Assembly: GCF_031127815.1 (NCBI RefSeq)
Contig: NZ_JARXHY010000001.1
Location: 248,001 to 312,000 of the forward strand
Reading direction: 5' to 3'
DNA from: Pelagicoccus sp. SDUM812003
GTDB lineage: Bacteria > Verrucomicrobiota > Verrucomicrobiia > Opitutales > Opitutaceae
DNA length: 64,000 nt
The position numbers and the translations under genes were made by a program. The notes under the pieces were generated by a model that worked only from the letters and a program-made list of their open reading frames with translations, searched no databases and was not told where the DNA came from. The stretch's first letter is position 1; every line of letters begins with the position of its first letter. This document shows positions 35,159 through 43,452 of the stretch, one piece after another.

Positions 35159-36625
35159 TTAGATGTGGAAATAGGCTATGTTTGCTTTGTTGAGCTCAGT
35201 GATGCGAGAGGCGGTTTCTGAATGGTAAGCTGGATTCATGGCCACAACCAAAAATAGCGGTTGGTCGAAGCTTCTTAAGAACTCTGGAGGGTGCAGGGAC
35301 CTATTGTTAAACGTTCCTCTCTTGCGCGAATCGATGTAGCAGTGGACGGTTCTTTTGTTGAGTTGTGTTAGCGACTTTACTAACCCCCCTTTCGCGGATC
35401 CTCCCCAAATCATGACCAAAGCGTCAGGGTGCTCTGAGAGTTTCTTTTCGAAGGCGCTCACTTTCTGGTGACCGAAATAGTCCTTAAGAAACTGACGTGT
35501 GTTGATTACAGTGTCACGGGAGCCTGGGGTTAGCGCGATTGTTTCCGGTGTCTTCTCTAATTCACCCAGCAACGCTCTTCTCGCTTGTTCAACGGTTTTG
35601 ATAAGTTGATTGTTTAGTAGTCCACGCTCCCTAGCGAGTTTTAGAGCTTTCATATAGGATTCTACGAAAACTTCCGGTTTGCCTTCACGCCACGGAGGGC
35701 GCTCAGTGAGACAGTCCGCTAGGAAACTGGAAATCGTTCTTTCGGGAGCGTCGATTTGGCTCTCAAGGACCTCTCTAAAGTGCGATTCGATAATGCTCGA
35801 GCGTTCGTTTTCTGTTTGAGAGCGATTCGAGCTTAGAGCTTTCTCGTGCCGGGTTACGATGCCGATATCTATTCCTAGATATAGTGCTGCGCGTTTTTTA
35901 GTCAGTCTAAAGGCAAAGTCTAAGTCGCTGGCGATGTCGTAGTTTAGGCTGAATCCGCCCACCCGGGCGTGGTCATCTTTTCGCCACATTATCTGAGATC
36001 CTAGGTAGTGGCATCGTAGTAGCCGTGTTCGCTTGAACTCGCCTGCTCGACACTTGCGGTCTGGGATGAGTCCTTGGCTATCGAACTTGGCTAGTTCATC
36101 TGGGCTTGCATGAACCCAGTCGCCATAAGCGAGAGCTGCGTTTGGGGATTCGTCAAGGGCATCTGCCAAAAGCTGCGAACTGCGGGGGAAGAGTCTGTCA
36201 TCTGCGCTGGCCATGAGGAGATAGTCTCCTCTGGCAACGGAAGCTGCTTGATTCCAGACTTCGTAGAGGCTTGTGCGCTGCTCATTTCTAATGTACCGTA
36301 TGTTGCAATGATCTCTGATATATCGTTGGACTATGGCTCCTTCGTTTTCTGGCGAGTTTGCGTCTACAATTAACACCTCGAGCTCTTTTCTTTCAAAGAG
36401 GCTTTGTCTTACGAGGGCTTGTAGGCAACCATTGATAAACGATTCGGAACAGTAGGCCGATACAATCGCCGTGACTCGGATATTTGTACTCGCGAACGCT
36501 TGAACCATTCTGAAGGTTGCCCCGTCTAGTCTGTTGAAGCGGATATAGGTTCTTGTTTCCTGAAGCGAAGCTGAAGACGCTACTTGGCTTTTGCCTCTAG
36601 GCTTCTTCTTGAGGTTGATGAACAA
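35159..36625 (-). CDS. GT2-type glycosyltransferase with C-terminal Rossmann module
   Basis: Up to 488 residues. The frame opens at a TTG (36625) overlapping the upstream gene by 28 bp; an ATG at 36508 is an alternative start 39 residues later, just before the GT-A fold. GT2 landmarks: VTAIVSAYCSESFI, VLIVDANS, YLLMASADDRL (DD of the DxD region), GFSLNYDIASDLDFAFRL. The last 100 residues contain the cluster's Rossmann module (LVMIWGGSAKGGLVKSL, then HCYIDSRKRG). It probably transfers a sugar from a nucleotide donor. Low G+C and opposite strand to most neighbours suggest separate acquisition. Confidence 0.8.
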   Translation of the reverse strand: MFINLKKKPRGKSQVASSASLQETRTYIRFNRLDGATFRMVQAFASTNIRVTAIVSAYCSESFINGCLQALVRQSLFERKELEVLIVDANSPENEGAIVQRYIRDHCNIRYIRNEQRTSLYEVWNQAASVARGDYLLMASADDRLFPRSSQLLADALDESPNAALAYGDWVHASPDELAKFDSQGLIPDRKCRAGEFKRTRLLRCHYLGSQIMWRKDDHARVGGFSLNYDIASDLDFAFRLTKKRAALYLGIDIGIVTRHEKALSSNRSQTENERSSIIESHFREVLESQIDAPERTISSFLADCLTERPPWREGKPEVFVESYMKALKLARERGLLNNQLIKTVEQARRALLGELEKTPETIALTPGSRDTVINTRQFLKDYFGHQKVSAFEKKLSEHPDALVMIWGGSAKGGLVKSLTQLNKRTVHCYIDSRKRGTFNNRSLHPPEFLRSFDQPLFLVVAMNPAYHSETASRITELNKANIAYFHI

Positions 36626-37277
36626 GGCCTATCTCGTATCCGCTTTTTGAGCGCCAGAAGGTCTTGTAGTCGATCGATCTCAAGGTTGCAACTGCCTCTA
36701 CAGAGTCTTCGACTGATAGCGGGTCGAAACGATGATGGAATTCCACTAGGATCTGTTTTGGTCGAATGTCTGTGTCGGCTAGGTCTTTTATAACCTCGTA
36801 CTCCGCTCCTTCTATATCCATCTTGAGAATGTCGATGTGCGAATGCCCGAGCTTGTCCATTATCGTTTTCAGCCTGTGGAGCTGCACATCGATTTTTTTC
36901 GTGTTCTTAAACACGTCTTTTAGTATGGTCTGAGAAACATACTCGGGGTTTTCAGGGGCTGAGAAAGTCGCGATACGATTGCTGGCTCCGAGGCCGAAAG
37001 CATGCATTTTGAAATGGTCAGAGCTTATGTTTTTTTTCACCCAGTCTATGGCTCTTGGAGTTGGGTCGAAAGCGTGTATGGTGCAGTTCTTTTCGTCTAT
37101 GAGCTCGAGATCGAATGAGGCGTCTTCCCCAACGCCAGCCGAATAAATTAACGAATGCTCGTTGATGTATTCCGATAAGACATTCCATCCGCCATAGTGG
37201 TTTCCGAATCGTTTGCTATCGACTGAAAGATCTAAGGGTGGGGGCCAGTTCTCGGCAGAATGATGTGGGCTGTTCAT
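36597..37277 (-). CDS. FkbM-family methyltransferase
   Basis: About 226 residues from the ATG at 37277; GAGG lies 9 nt upstream. FkbM landmarks are IYSAGVGEDASFDLELID (motif I), CTIHAFDPTPRAIDWV (acidic strand 2), FGLGASNR and, near the middle, HIDILKMDIEGAEYEVIKDL, the characteristic DxEGxE segment. The family O-methylates sugars and related hydroxyls. Overlap of 29 bp with the downstream GT2 frame if that starts at its TTG. Lower G+C than flanking genes. Confidence 0.85.
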   Translation of the reverse strand: MNSPHHSAENWPPPLDLSVDSKRFGNHYGGWNVLSEYINEHSLIYSAGVGEDASFDLELIDEKNCTIHAFDPTPRAIDWVKKNISSDHFKMHAFGLGASNRIATFSAPENPEYVSQTILKDVFKNTKKIDVQLHRLKTIMDKLGHSHIDILKMDIEGAEYEVIKDLADTDIRPKQILVEFHHRFDPLSVEDSVEAVATLRSIDYKTFWRSKSGYEIGLVHQPQEEA

Positions 37278-37651
37278 TTTAGGTATCCTCTGGGATTCGA
37301 TCTCGCTCTTGGCTGTTGATCGATTTAGGGGGGCGAATTGCAATTGCTGGAGCCTGGGGTGATCTGGGATTTAGGTTCTCTGCGGGCGTCCGCATTTGCG
37401 CGATGGACTGGCGCGTTTTTCGAGATCTTGGTTCGGAGAAAGCGAAGGCCGATGGCGCATTCGTAGAACGGTACAAAAAGGCTGTAGCAGAACAAGTCGT
37501 TAATCCCATGTTTGAAATCCCTGACTTCTGGGTGATCGGCGAATGAGCTCACGTTCGAGTGGATTAGTATTGCGCGAATACCGACTGATCGCACGATGCC
37601 GAGGGCAATATCCCGTTCGGCGTTTGAAATTTCTTCACAAAACAACTGTGC
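37278..37651. other. Intergenic region, low G+C patch boundary
   Basis: 374 bp between the divergent FkbM gene and the GT4-type gene at 37652. Short open frames exist on both strands (76 codons plus, 106 codons minus) but neither has a good start or a recognisable domain. It may hold divergent promoters or a decayed gene. I see no RNA gene. Confidence 0.3.
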
Positions 37652-39127
37652 ATGCCCGTCTTATCGCTCAATTCGGAGTCTCGTCGCGTTAGCGGTGTAA
37701 GGACTTTCTGCGAAGTGGTCGTTCGGCAGTTTTCAAGCAGCTATATGGTGTGCTTGAACATGACGAGAGCTGATCTTTCACCGCCGAATGAGCTTTGGCT
37801 AAGGCCGGAGTGCAGTTATGAGGCCGAAGTCGTGGCAGCAGCGATTCTCGCGTGGATAGGGAAAATGGAATGCGACGACGGGGATCCTTGGTTTATTTTA
37901 CCCAACGTAGGGGAGACTTGCTACGCGGCTGCTGCGATCGTGCGTGAACGTATCGGATCAAATTGTCATGTTGTGGGCATCTGTCACAGCGATTTAGACC
38001 GTCAGTACGAAGTGATAGAGGCCTGGTCTTCTTCTCTCTCCGCGTTGGCGGGAGTGAGCCCGAGCATCGTCAAGAAGTTGAGCTCTCGCTTGCCTGACTT
38101 TTGCGGGCGCATTCGTTTACTCGATTGTCCGGTACGCTTTAGCTCTAAGCCCTGCGGAAACTCGAGTTTGGTGGGGGATGGCCCGATCGAGCTCCTGTAT
38201 GTCGGCCGACTAGAGAAAACGCAAAAAAGGGTGGATCGTCTGGTTGGGGTGGTGCAGGCGTTGTTGAGGAAAGGGGTGAGTTTTCGCCTGTCAATTGTGG
38301 GAGAGGGGAGCTTTGAATCTGCATTAAGAGAGAAACTTCGCGAGGTCGCCGATCGATCGAGTTGGGATGGGGCGTGTTTTTATGGCGTCTTGGAGGGAGA
38401 TGAGCTCGAGGCGCGGTTTTTGGCTGCGGACGTTTTTCTGCTTACCTCTGAGTACGAAGGAACGCCCATCGCGTTGCTCGAAGCGATTTCGCTGGGAGTT
38501 TGCCCAGTGGTGATGCAGATCGAATCAGGTGTCAGCGACCTCTTGGTATCGGGCGAGACTGCTGTGATTGTCGACCAAGGCGACGTGGAGGGAATGGCTG
38601 CTGCGGTGCAGAATTTGGACGCGGAACGGGATCGCCTGAAGGAACTGAGTGATTGCGCAAGGTCGATCGTTGCTGAACGGTTTTCCGAGACCTCCTGTCG
38701 AAGGAAGCTGGAGGAGATCTTTTCCGGTTGTGTCGGCGTTCGTCCGAGTGTGCCGGAGGAGGGGCGGTCGAAAACACATTCGGGCTGGGTCGAGGCGATG
38801 TTTCAGCGACTTCAGGAGGGTCCGAAAGCTGGCCTGGCCGTTTATGGAGCCGGGGTTTACGGCAGAAAACTGATTGATCGATTGATGGACGAGGGGGTTG
38901 GTATCGCTATGTGGGTTGATTCGGATTCGATCAACTGGGGGCTGCGTCATAGGGGGGTGCTGTGCGTGAATCCGGAGCGAATGGCTGATGGGAAGGTGGG
39001 TACGATCGCTGTGGCCTCGGTCGCTTTCGCGGAAGAAATCGCTTCCTACGTCGAAAAATTGTTTGGTGAATCGGGAGTCCAGTTGCCTCGAATCATTGCG
39101 CTCAGGGAGAAGTCGCGGCGCTTCTGA
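37652..39127 (+). CDS. GT4-type glycosyltransferase with C-terminal Rossmann module
   Basis: 491 residues from the ATG at 37652. The C-terminal GT-B half has IELLYVGRLEKTQKRVDRLV (near 185-205), FRLSIVGEGSF, and the donor site VFLLTSEYEGTPIALLEAIS with the E-x7-E spacing of GT4. The N-terminal Rossmann half is shorter than usual. The last 100 residues (about 395-491) carry the Rossmann module AVYGAGVYGRKLIDRLMD with MWVDSD, as in the proteins at 27580, 29408 and 35159. Retaining sugar transfer at the membrane face is expected; substrates unknown. Upstream neighbour is divergent. The next gene starts 65 bp downstream. Confidence 0.82.
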   Translation: MPVLSLNSESRRVSGVRTFCEVVVRQFSSSYMVCLNMTRADLSPPNELWLRPECSYEAEVVAAAILAWIGKMECDDGDPWFILPNVGETCYAAAAIVRERIGSNCHVVGICHSDLDRQYEVIEAWSSSLSALAGVSPSIVKKLSSRLPDFCGRIRLLDCPVRFSSKPCGNSSLVGDGPIELLYVGRLEKTQKRVDRLVGVVQALLRKGVSFRLSIVGEGSFESALREKLREVADRSSWDGACFYGVLEGDELEARFLAADVFLLTSEYEGTPIALLEAISLGVCPVVMQIESGVSDLLVSGETAVIVDQGDVEGMAAAVQNLDAERDRLKELSDCARSIVAERFSETSCRRKLEEIFSGCVGVRPSVPEEGRSKTHSGWVEAMFQRLQEGPKAGLAVYGAGVYGRKLIDRLMDEGVGIAMWVDSDSINWGLRHRGVLCVNPERMADGKVGTIAVASVAFAEEIASYVEKLFGESGVQLPRIIALREKSRRF

Positions 39128-39192
39128 AACGTTGATCAAATCGATCGAGCACGCTTGCGTGCGGAGCGGGCATTCGGTGCAGTGTATCTCCT

Positions 39193-39600
39193 TTGAAAAA
39201 AGTAATCACATACGGGACCTTCGATCTGTTTCACGTGGGGCATCTGAATCTGCTGCGTCGGGCTAAGGAGCTGGGCGATTACTTGGTGGTCGCGGTTTCG
39301 TCGGATGGCTTCAATGCGGTGAAGGACAAGCGCTGCGCTTATTCCTGCGAGGACCGTTGCGCTATCGTCAAGGCGATCAAGTACGTGGACGAGGTCATTG
39401 TGGAGGAGCGCTGGGAGCAGAAGGCGGAGGATGTGCGTCGCCTGGGAATCGAGGTATTTGTGATGGGCGATGATTGGAAGGGGCGTTTCGACGAGGAGCT
39501 GAAGGGGCTTTGCGAAGTGGTTTACCTGCCGCGCACGGAGAACATCTCCACCACCTCTATCAAGATCGAGATCCGTAAAGGCGACGGGGCGAAGGGGTAG
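39193..39600 (+). CDS. Glycerol-3-phosphate (or polyol-phosphate) cytidylyltransferase, TagD-like
   Basis: 135 residues, normal for TagD-type enzymes. Starts at TTG (residues KKVITYGTFDLFHVGHLNLL), giving the family N-terminus with the HxGH nucleotide motif (HVGH). The second signature is in the C-terminal third: RTENISTTSIKIEI (the TTxIK-type motif that contacts CTP). RTxxISTT is intact. The enzyme makes CDP-glycerol or another CDP-polyol from CTP, used for phosphodiester-linked glycans or lipids. It is followed by a convergent CDP-alcohol phosphotransferase, suggesting a CDP-dependent branch. Confidence 0.88.
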   Translation: MKKVITYGTFDLFHVGHLNLLRRAKELGDYLVVAVSSDGFNAVKDKRCAYSCEDRCAIVKAIKYVDEVIVEERWEQKAEDVRRLGIEVFVMGDDWKGRFDEELKGLCEVVYLPRTENISTTSIKIEIRKGDGAKG

Positions 39601-39610
39601 GCTTAGGCGT

Positions 39611-39680
39611 GGGATGTCGGCTCAGCGCGCCGACCTACAGGATGGTTTGGGATGTCGGCTCGGCGCGCCGACCTACAGGA
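39611..39680. repeat. Two tandem REP-like palindromes
   Basis: Two 32-nt copies (39611-39642 and 39649-39680), 38 nt apart, differing at one base. Each has GTCGGC...GCCGAC as palindrome and ends in CCTACAGGA. They sit between the convergent TagD-like and CDP-alcohol phosphotransferase genes and may act as a transcription boundary. Confidence 0.7.
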
Positions 39681-39684
39681 CGGG

Positions 39685-40359
39685 CTAGGCGTGGTTCGGG
39701 GCGATTAGGGACTCGTTTCGCTTGAGCTCCCAGAGTCGGTAGAGGCTGTCGGCTGCGTAGAGAAGCGTGATCGCTGGAAGGATGGCAGCTTTCCAGGGGG
39801 TGAGCAGCAGCAGGCTGGCGATGACGTCCTGAGTCGAGAGATCCATGCCGAAGAGAATCTTTTTCTGCATGAACGCTTTTTTTAGGCCCCAGCGTTGGAC
39901 GCTTGGAAGACTGCGAAGTCGGGGCACAATGTAGAAGGTGGTGAGAATGGCGTAGGCGTTGATGACGAAGGCGTAGGCTATTAGCCAAGAGGTGCTGTTT
40001 CCCGTGCTGTAGCCAAGGACGAGAAAGCCTCCGGTGTAGAAGAGGCGATCGGCTATTTGATCGAGTATTTGGCCGAACTTGGAGGAAAGCCTGGTGTAGC
40101 GAGCTAGATTTCCATCGAGAATATCGAGGATGAGGTAGAGCTGGATTAGCAGGCTTGCTGGAAACCAGAGGGATTTCAGGAGGAGAAAGGCGATCAGGAG
40201 GGAGTTCCCGATATTGAGCAAGGTGACCTGGTTGGGCGTGAGGCGGGTGCGAGCGATCGTGGGGAGCAGCTTGCAGACGAGACGGGTGTAGAGGCCTTCG
40301 AACAGGTAGAACGAATCTCGTTTTGGTGTGTAGGTGGGGGGGAGTTGTTGGGAAGGCAT
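39685..40359 (-). CDS. CDP-alcohol phosphatidyltransferase-family membrane enzyme
   Basis: About 224 residues from the ATG at 40359 (open frame reaches a TTG at 40416). The family signature D-G-x2-A-R-x8-G-x3-D-x3-D is perfect: DGNLAR, then Gly, then Asp and Asp in QILDQIAD (residues about 78-100). Several hydrophobic helices flank it (NSLLIAFLLLKSLW, LIAYAFVINAYAILTTFYIV), so it is an inner-membrane protein. It transfers a phospho-alcohol from a CDP-alcohol donor to a hydroxyl acceptor with release of CMP, as in phospholipid or inositol-phosphate synthesis. Pairing with the TagD-like enzyme suggests the donor may be CDP-glycerol or a related polyol. Confidence 0.85.
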   Translation of the reverse strand: MPSQQLPPTYTPKRDSFYLFEGLYTRLVCKLLPTIARTRLTPNQVTLLNIGNSLLIAFLLLKSLWFPASLLIQLYLILDILDGNLARYTRLSSKFGQILDQIADRLFYTGGFLVLGYSTGNSTSWLIAYAFVINAYAILTTFYIVPRLRSLPSVQRWGLKKAFMQKKILFGMDLSTQDVIASLLLLTPWKAAILPAITLLYAADSLYRLWELKRNESLIAPNHA

Positions 40360-40633
40360 GTCGCGGTGGGAGGCGTTTCTCGTGAGGCACTGTTGCCATT
40401 TCCTGAATCCGCGCAAGCTGCTATGCTCGAGGCTGCTTGGGAAGGATGATTCGAAGATTGAAAGTGGGGCGGCAAATCTTTCCCTGTGTCTCGTTCTGGA
40501 TCGGTCTATGATTTTTAAAATGCTGTTTAACAGATGGATAGAACGTGTAGAAGTGCTTCTGGCCTGTTACCTGCTTTGTATGGTGAGTCGCATTGCGTCT
40601 CGAGGCGTGGATGGTGGCTAAAGATAATAAAAC

Positions 40634-41251
40634 ATGCATGTCGTTGGATCCATAATCGCTCGTTTGGGCAGCAAGAGGCTGGCTTACAAGAATCTGCTTC
40701 CGTTCGCTGGCAAGCCGCTGGTGGGGCTGGGGGTGGAGATCTTGCGGCGGGCGAAGTCGGTGGACGAGATCGTGGTGTCGACGGAGAGCGAATTGATCGC
40801 TCGGGTGGCTTTGGATTTCGGGGCGACGGTGCTGTATCGGCCGCCGGAGCTGGCGGGCGACGAGGTGCCTTCGGTGCCGGTTTTCCAGCATATCGTGGAG
40901 CACCACCACTGCGATGTGCATGTGAACTTCAACATCAACTTCCCTATGTGCGACCCGGCGGTGATCGATCGGGCGGTGGAGCTGGCGTATCGAAACGAGG
41001 AGGCCCTTTCGAAGCCGTACGCGGTCTGGGCCCAGAGCGTGGAGCGGCTGGCGAACTATCGCGACCCGTTTAAGATCCCGAGCGCTTTCGAGAGCGTTTT
41101 CGAGGACGAACGAGCGGGGCCGTTGGACATCCACACCGAGCAGGATCTGCTCGATACCTATCGGGCGGCTCAGGGCGATTTTCCCGAGGGCCTGCCAATT
41201 GGCTTCGAGTCGCTGGGCTCGCTCAAGTCGGAACCCCGAGAAGACGATTAA
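40634..41251 (+). CDS. Cytidylyltransferase of the NeuA/KdsB type
   Basis: 205 residues. The N-terminus VVGSIIARLGSKRLAYKNLL is the CTP-binding signature of CMP-sialic-acid and CMP-Kdo synthetases (ARxGSKR-x2-KN). Central VSTESELIARVA and FNINFPMCDPAVIDRAVEL continue the fold, and PLDIHTEQDLLDTY at the end matches the metal-site D-I-H-T-E-Q-D motif. It activates an acidic or other sugar as CMP- or CDP-sugar in the cytoplasm. The substrate is unknown; a canonical NeuA is slightly longer. It follows a 270-bp AT-rich intergenic stretch from the divergent CDP-alcohol phosphotransferase. Confidence 0.82.
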   Translation: MHVVGSIIARLGSKRLAYKNLLPFAGKPLVGLGVEILRRAKSVDEIVVSTESELIARVALDFGATVLYRPPELAGDEVPSVPVFQHIVEHHHCDVHVNFNINFPMCDPAVIDRAVELAYRNEEALSKPYAVWAQSVERLANYRDPFKIPSAFESVFEDERAGPLDIHTEQDLLDTYRAAQGDFPEGLPIGFESLGSLKSEPREDD

Positions 41252-41283
41252 CGACTATGGAGGAGATCCGCAATTTTCCCGCG

Positions 41284-42165
41284 ATGAAAGATCCACGACT
41301 CATATCCCATCCTCGCGCTGGCCAGCTTCGTTTGGCGGGCGTCGGTTTGATGGCTGGCTTGCTGCTGCAGGGGGCGATCGCTTCCGCGTTGGAGCATGGC
41401 CACCTGAGGGCTCGCACGCGGGCGTTCGTCTACGAGGGCGAGTTCGGCATGGATGGAGCCCCGTCGCCCTCCATGGAATTCGACATCGAGGATGGGGAGG
41501 AGGTCTTGGAGGAGGAAGTCGCTGTTTCCGGGACGGAAGACCCAGTTGACCTGACGGAAACGACTTGGGAGGAGCCGGCCGCAGTGGAGGAAGAGGTGGA
41601 AGAGACGGTGGAGCTCGAGCATTTTTCTGGACCTCGGAAAAGTCCTTCCCAGCGGGTGCATCGCTGGGTGAAGGATGGAGCTGGCATGCTGCTCATCGGC
41701 GACAGCCCGTTTGGCAAGAAGGCTTTCAAGGCTGAGGGTTACCTGGCTTTCGGACCGCCCAAGGCATTGAGGTTTTCCGACGCGGACGAGGTAAACCGTC
41801 GCCCGCCTTCGCCCGCTTTGCCGGAGTTCAGCTTCTCTTCCGAGGAGTATTTTCCGTATTTGGTTGAGACTCCGCTTGAAGAGGGCGCATTTGGCGATGC
41901 CTCGATGCTTTCGGAGCTGGTGATCGAGCTGGAGCCTCACACCGTGGTTTCCGGAAAGATCGACACGCGCCGCATCGTCGAGGAGGAGACGGTGGAAAGC
42001 TTCGATTTGGAGGAGCAGCGTTCCACGGTGTTGCGGCCTGAGGAGGTGCTGATCTTTTTCGAAACGGATGGCAGCATGACGGAGACGAACGCGGTGATTC
42101 CCTTCTCTCCCGCGACGCCGAACAATCAAACCCCCAAGAGCTCAGCTAAGCTGATCAAGGAGTAG
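41284..42165 (+). CDS. Secreted acidic protein, unknown
   Basis: About 293 residues from the ATG at 41284, chosen because it precedes a signal-like segment (AGVGLMAGLLLQGAIASALE); an in-frame ATG at 41257 adds nine residues. The mature part is rich in Glu and Asp (runs such as EEEVEETVELEH), with little predicted core structure at the start, then a more ordered half (SELVIELEPHTVVSGKID). I recognise no domain. It is 1 bp from the next gene, so it is probably co-transcribed with the TPR protein that follows. Confidence 0.6.
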   Translation: MKDPRLISHPRAGQLRLAGVGLMAGLLLQGAIASALEHGHLRARTRAFVYEGEFGMDGAPSPSMEFDIEDGEEVLEEEVAVSGTEDPVDLTETTWEEPAAVEEEVEETVELEHFSGPRKSPSQRVHRWVKDGAGMLLIGDSPFGKKAFKAEGYLAFGPPKALRFSDADEVNRRPPSPALPEFSFSSEEYFPYLVETPLEEGAFGDASMLSELVIELEPHTVVSGKIDTRRIVEEETVESFDLEEQRSTVLRPEEVLIFFETDGSMTETNAVIPFSPATPNNQTPKSSAKLIKE

Positions 42166-42166
42166 C

Positions 42167-43432
42167 ATGAAACGTATCTTCCATCTCGTCGTCGTCAGCC
42201 TCGGAGCCAGCGCGTTCACTTTTTCGCTTCCCGCCTCCGGTGGAGGAGCCGCTCATGGCGGAGGCCATGGTCCTGCGGCAGAAGAGGAAATATCCATCGA
42301 GGATGCCTTCATGAAGGAAGGCATCGTGATCGTGGAGCCTAAGCGGGAGCTTGATCCGGAGCTGGCTTCGGAGCAGGTGATGAAGTACCTGGAGGCGGCG
42401 ATCACCGAGTGGAAAGGTGGGGACGTGGAGTTTGCGGAGGAGTACTTCTCTGCGGCCTTGGGCGTACCGACCGACGTGCCCGAAAAGGAGGTGGTGCTCT
42501 CCAGGATGGGGCAGCTCTACAACGAGGCGGGCATGTTCCCCAAAGCGGCCGCTGTCTACGAGCGTTTGGCCACCGAGTTCCCCGATAGTCGTCGCTTGCC
42601 GGAGGTATACATGGAGGTGGGCAACCTCTACCGGAAGATGGGCGCCCCGGAGCTGGCGATTTCCAAGTACTACATGGTTTTGAACTCCGCGCTCAACGTT
42701 TCGTTCGACCAGCTGGAAAAGTACCGTCAGCTATCGTTGGAGGCCAAGATGGCCATCGCCGAGACGCACAAGGAGCGCGAGGAGAATCAGGAGGCGTATC
42801 GACTTTACCAGAGCCTGTTTCGCTTGGAGCTAAAGCCGGTGCAGCGGCTGAGGGTGCACTATCGAATGTGCTATCTGTTGTATGAATTGGGCAACTACCA
42901 GCAGGCGGTGTCGCAACTGAAGCTGTTTCTCGACGAGTATCCAGATAGTCCGCACAATCCGGAACTGCGCTACCTGCTGGCCAGTTCGTACGAGAAGCTA
43001 AATCGCAAGCCGGACGCGTTGCGCGAGGTGGTGACCATTTTGCAATCTCAAGTGAATCCAGATTCCACCTACAACGCGGATGCGAACTATTGGAAGCAGC
43101 GCACGGGAAACGAACTGGCGAACGAATTTTATGAAAAGGGCGACTTCCGCAGCGCCTTGACGATCTATCAAGCGCTCGCGCGCTACAACTCCAGCCCGGC
43201 GTGGCGGTGGCCCGCGATCCATCAGATCGGCTTGTGCTTCGAGCGACTTGGCTTGCCGGACAAGGCCAAGCTCGCCTACGAGGAGATCCTCAATCCGGAA
43301 GCGGGAGCGATTGCCGAGGTGGAGCTGACGGAGAATCTTCGCTCTCTGCGTCAGATGGCGCAATGGAGGCTTGAACACTTGAATTGGGAGGATGATCTTC
43401 TAGCGCGTCTTCAGGTTTTGAAGACGGAGTAG
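42167..43432 (+). CDS. Periplasmic TPR protein (BamD/YbgF-like layout)
   Basis: 421 residues with a Sec signal peptide (MKRIFHLVVVSLGASAFTF). Several TPR helix pairs occur in tandem across residues 90-400 (AAVYERLATEFPDSRRLPEVY, QAVSQLKLFLDEYPDSPHNPEL, SALTIYQALARYNSSPAW). The spacing LxxYPxSPxxxELRYLLASSYEKL is that of tetratricopeptide lipoproteins such as BamD or YbgF, but no lipobox Cys is present. A periplasmic scaffold role is inferred. It begins 1 bp after the acidic protein and is followed 20 bp later by the FlgN-like gene. Confidence 0.8.
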   Translation: MKRIFHLVVVSLGASAFTFSLPASGGGAAHGGGHGPAAEEEISIEDAFMKEGIVIVEPKRELDPELASEQVMKYLEAAITEWKGGDVEFAEEYFSAALGVPTDVPEKEVVLSRMGQLYNEAGMFPKAAAVYERLATEFPDSRRLPEVYMEVGNLYRKMGAPELAISKYYMVLNSALNVSFDQLEKYRQLSLEAKMAIAETHKEREENQEAYRLYQSLFRLELKPVQRLRVHYRMCYLLYELGNYQQAVSQLKLFLDEYPDSPHNPELRYLLASSYEKLNRKPDALREVVTILQSQVNPDSTYNADANYWKQRTGNELANEFYEKGDFRSALTIYQALARYNSSPAWRWPAIHQIGLCFERLGLPDKAKLAYEEILNPEAGAIAEVELTENLRSLRQMAQWRLEHLNWEDDLLARLQVLKTE

Positions 43433-43452
43433 AAACCGACCCCCGATTCGAT

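Noticed and set aside
37316-37645. Small open frames on both strands in the FkbM-GT4 gap
   Set aside because: Neither has a good start, ribosome site or recognised domain; kept only as an intergenic note.
39611-39680. CRISPR-like direct repeats
   Set aside because: Only two copies with a 6-nt gap, each palindromic, and no spacers or cas genes; better explained as REP-like elements.
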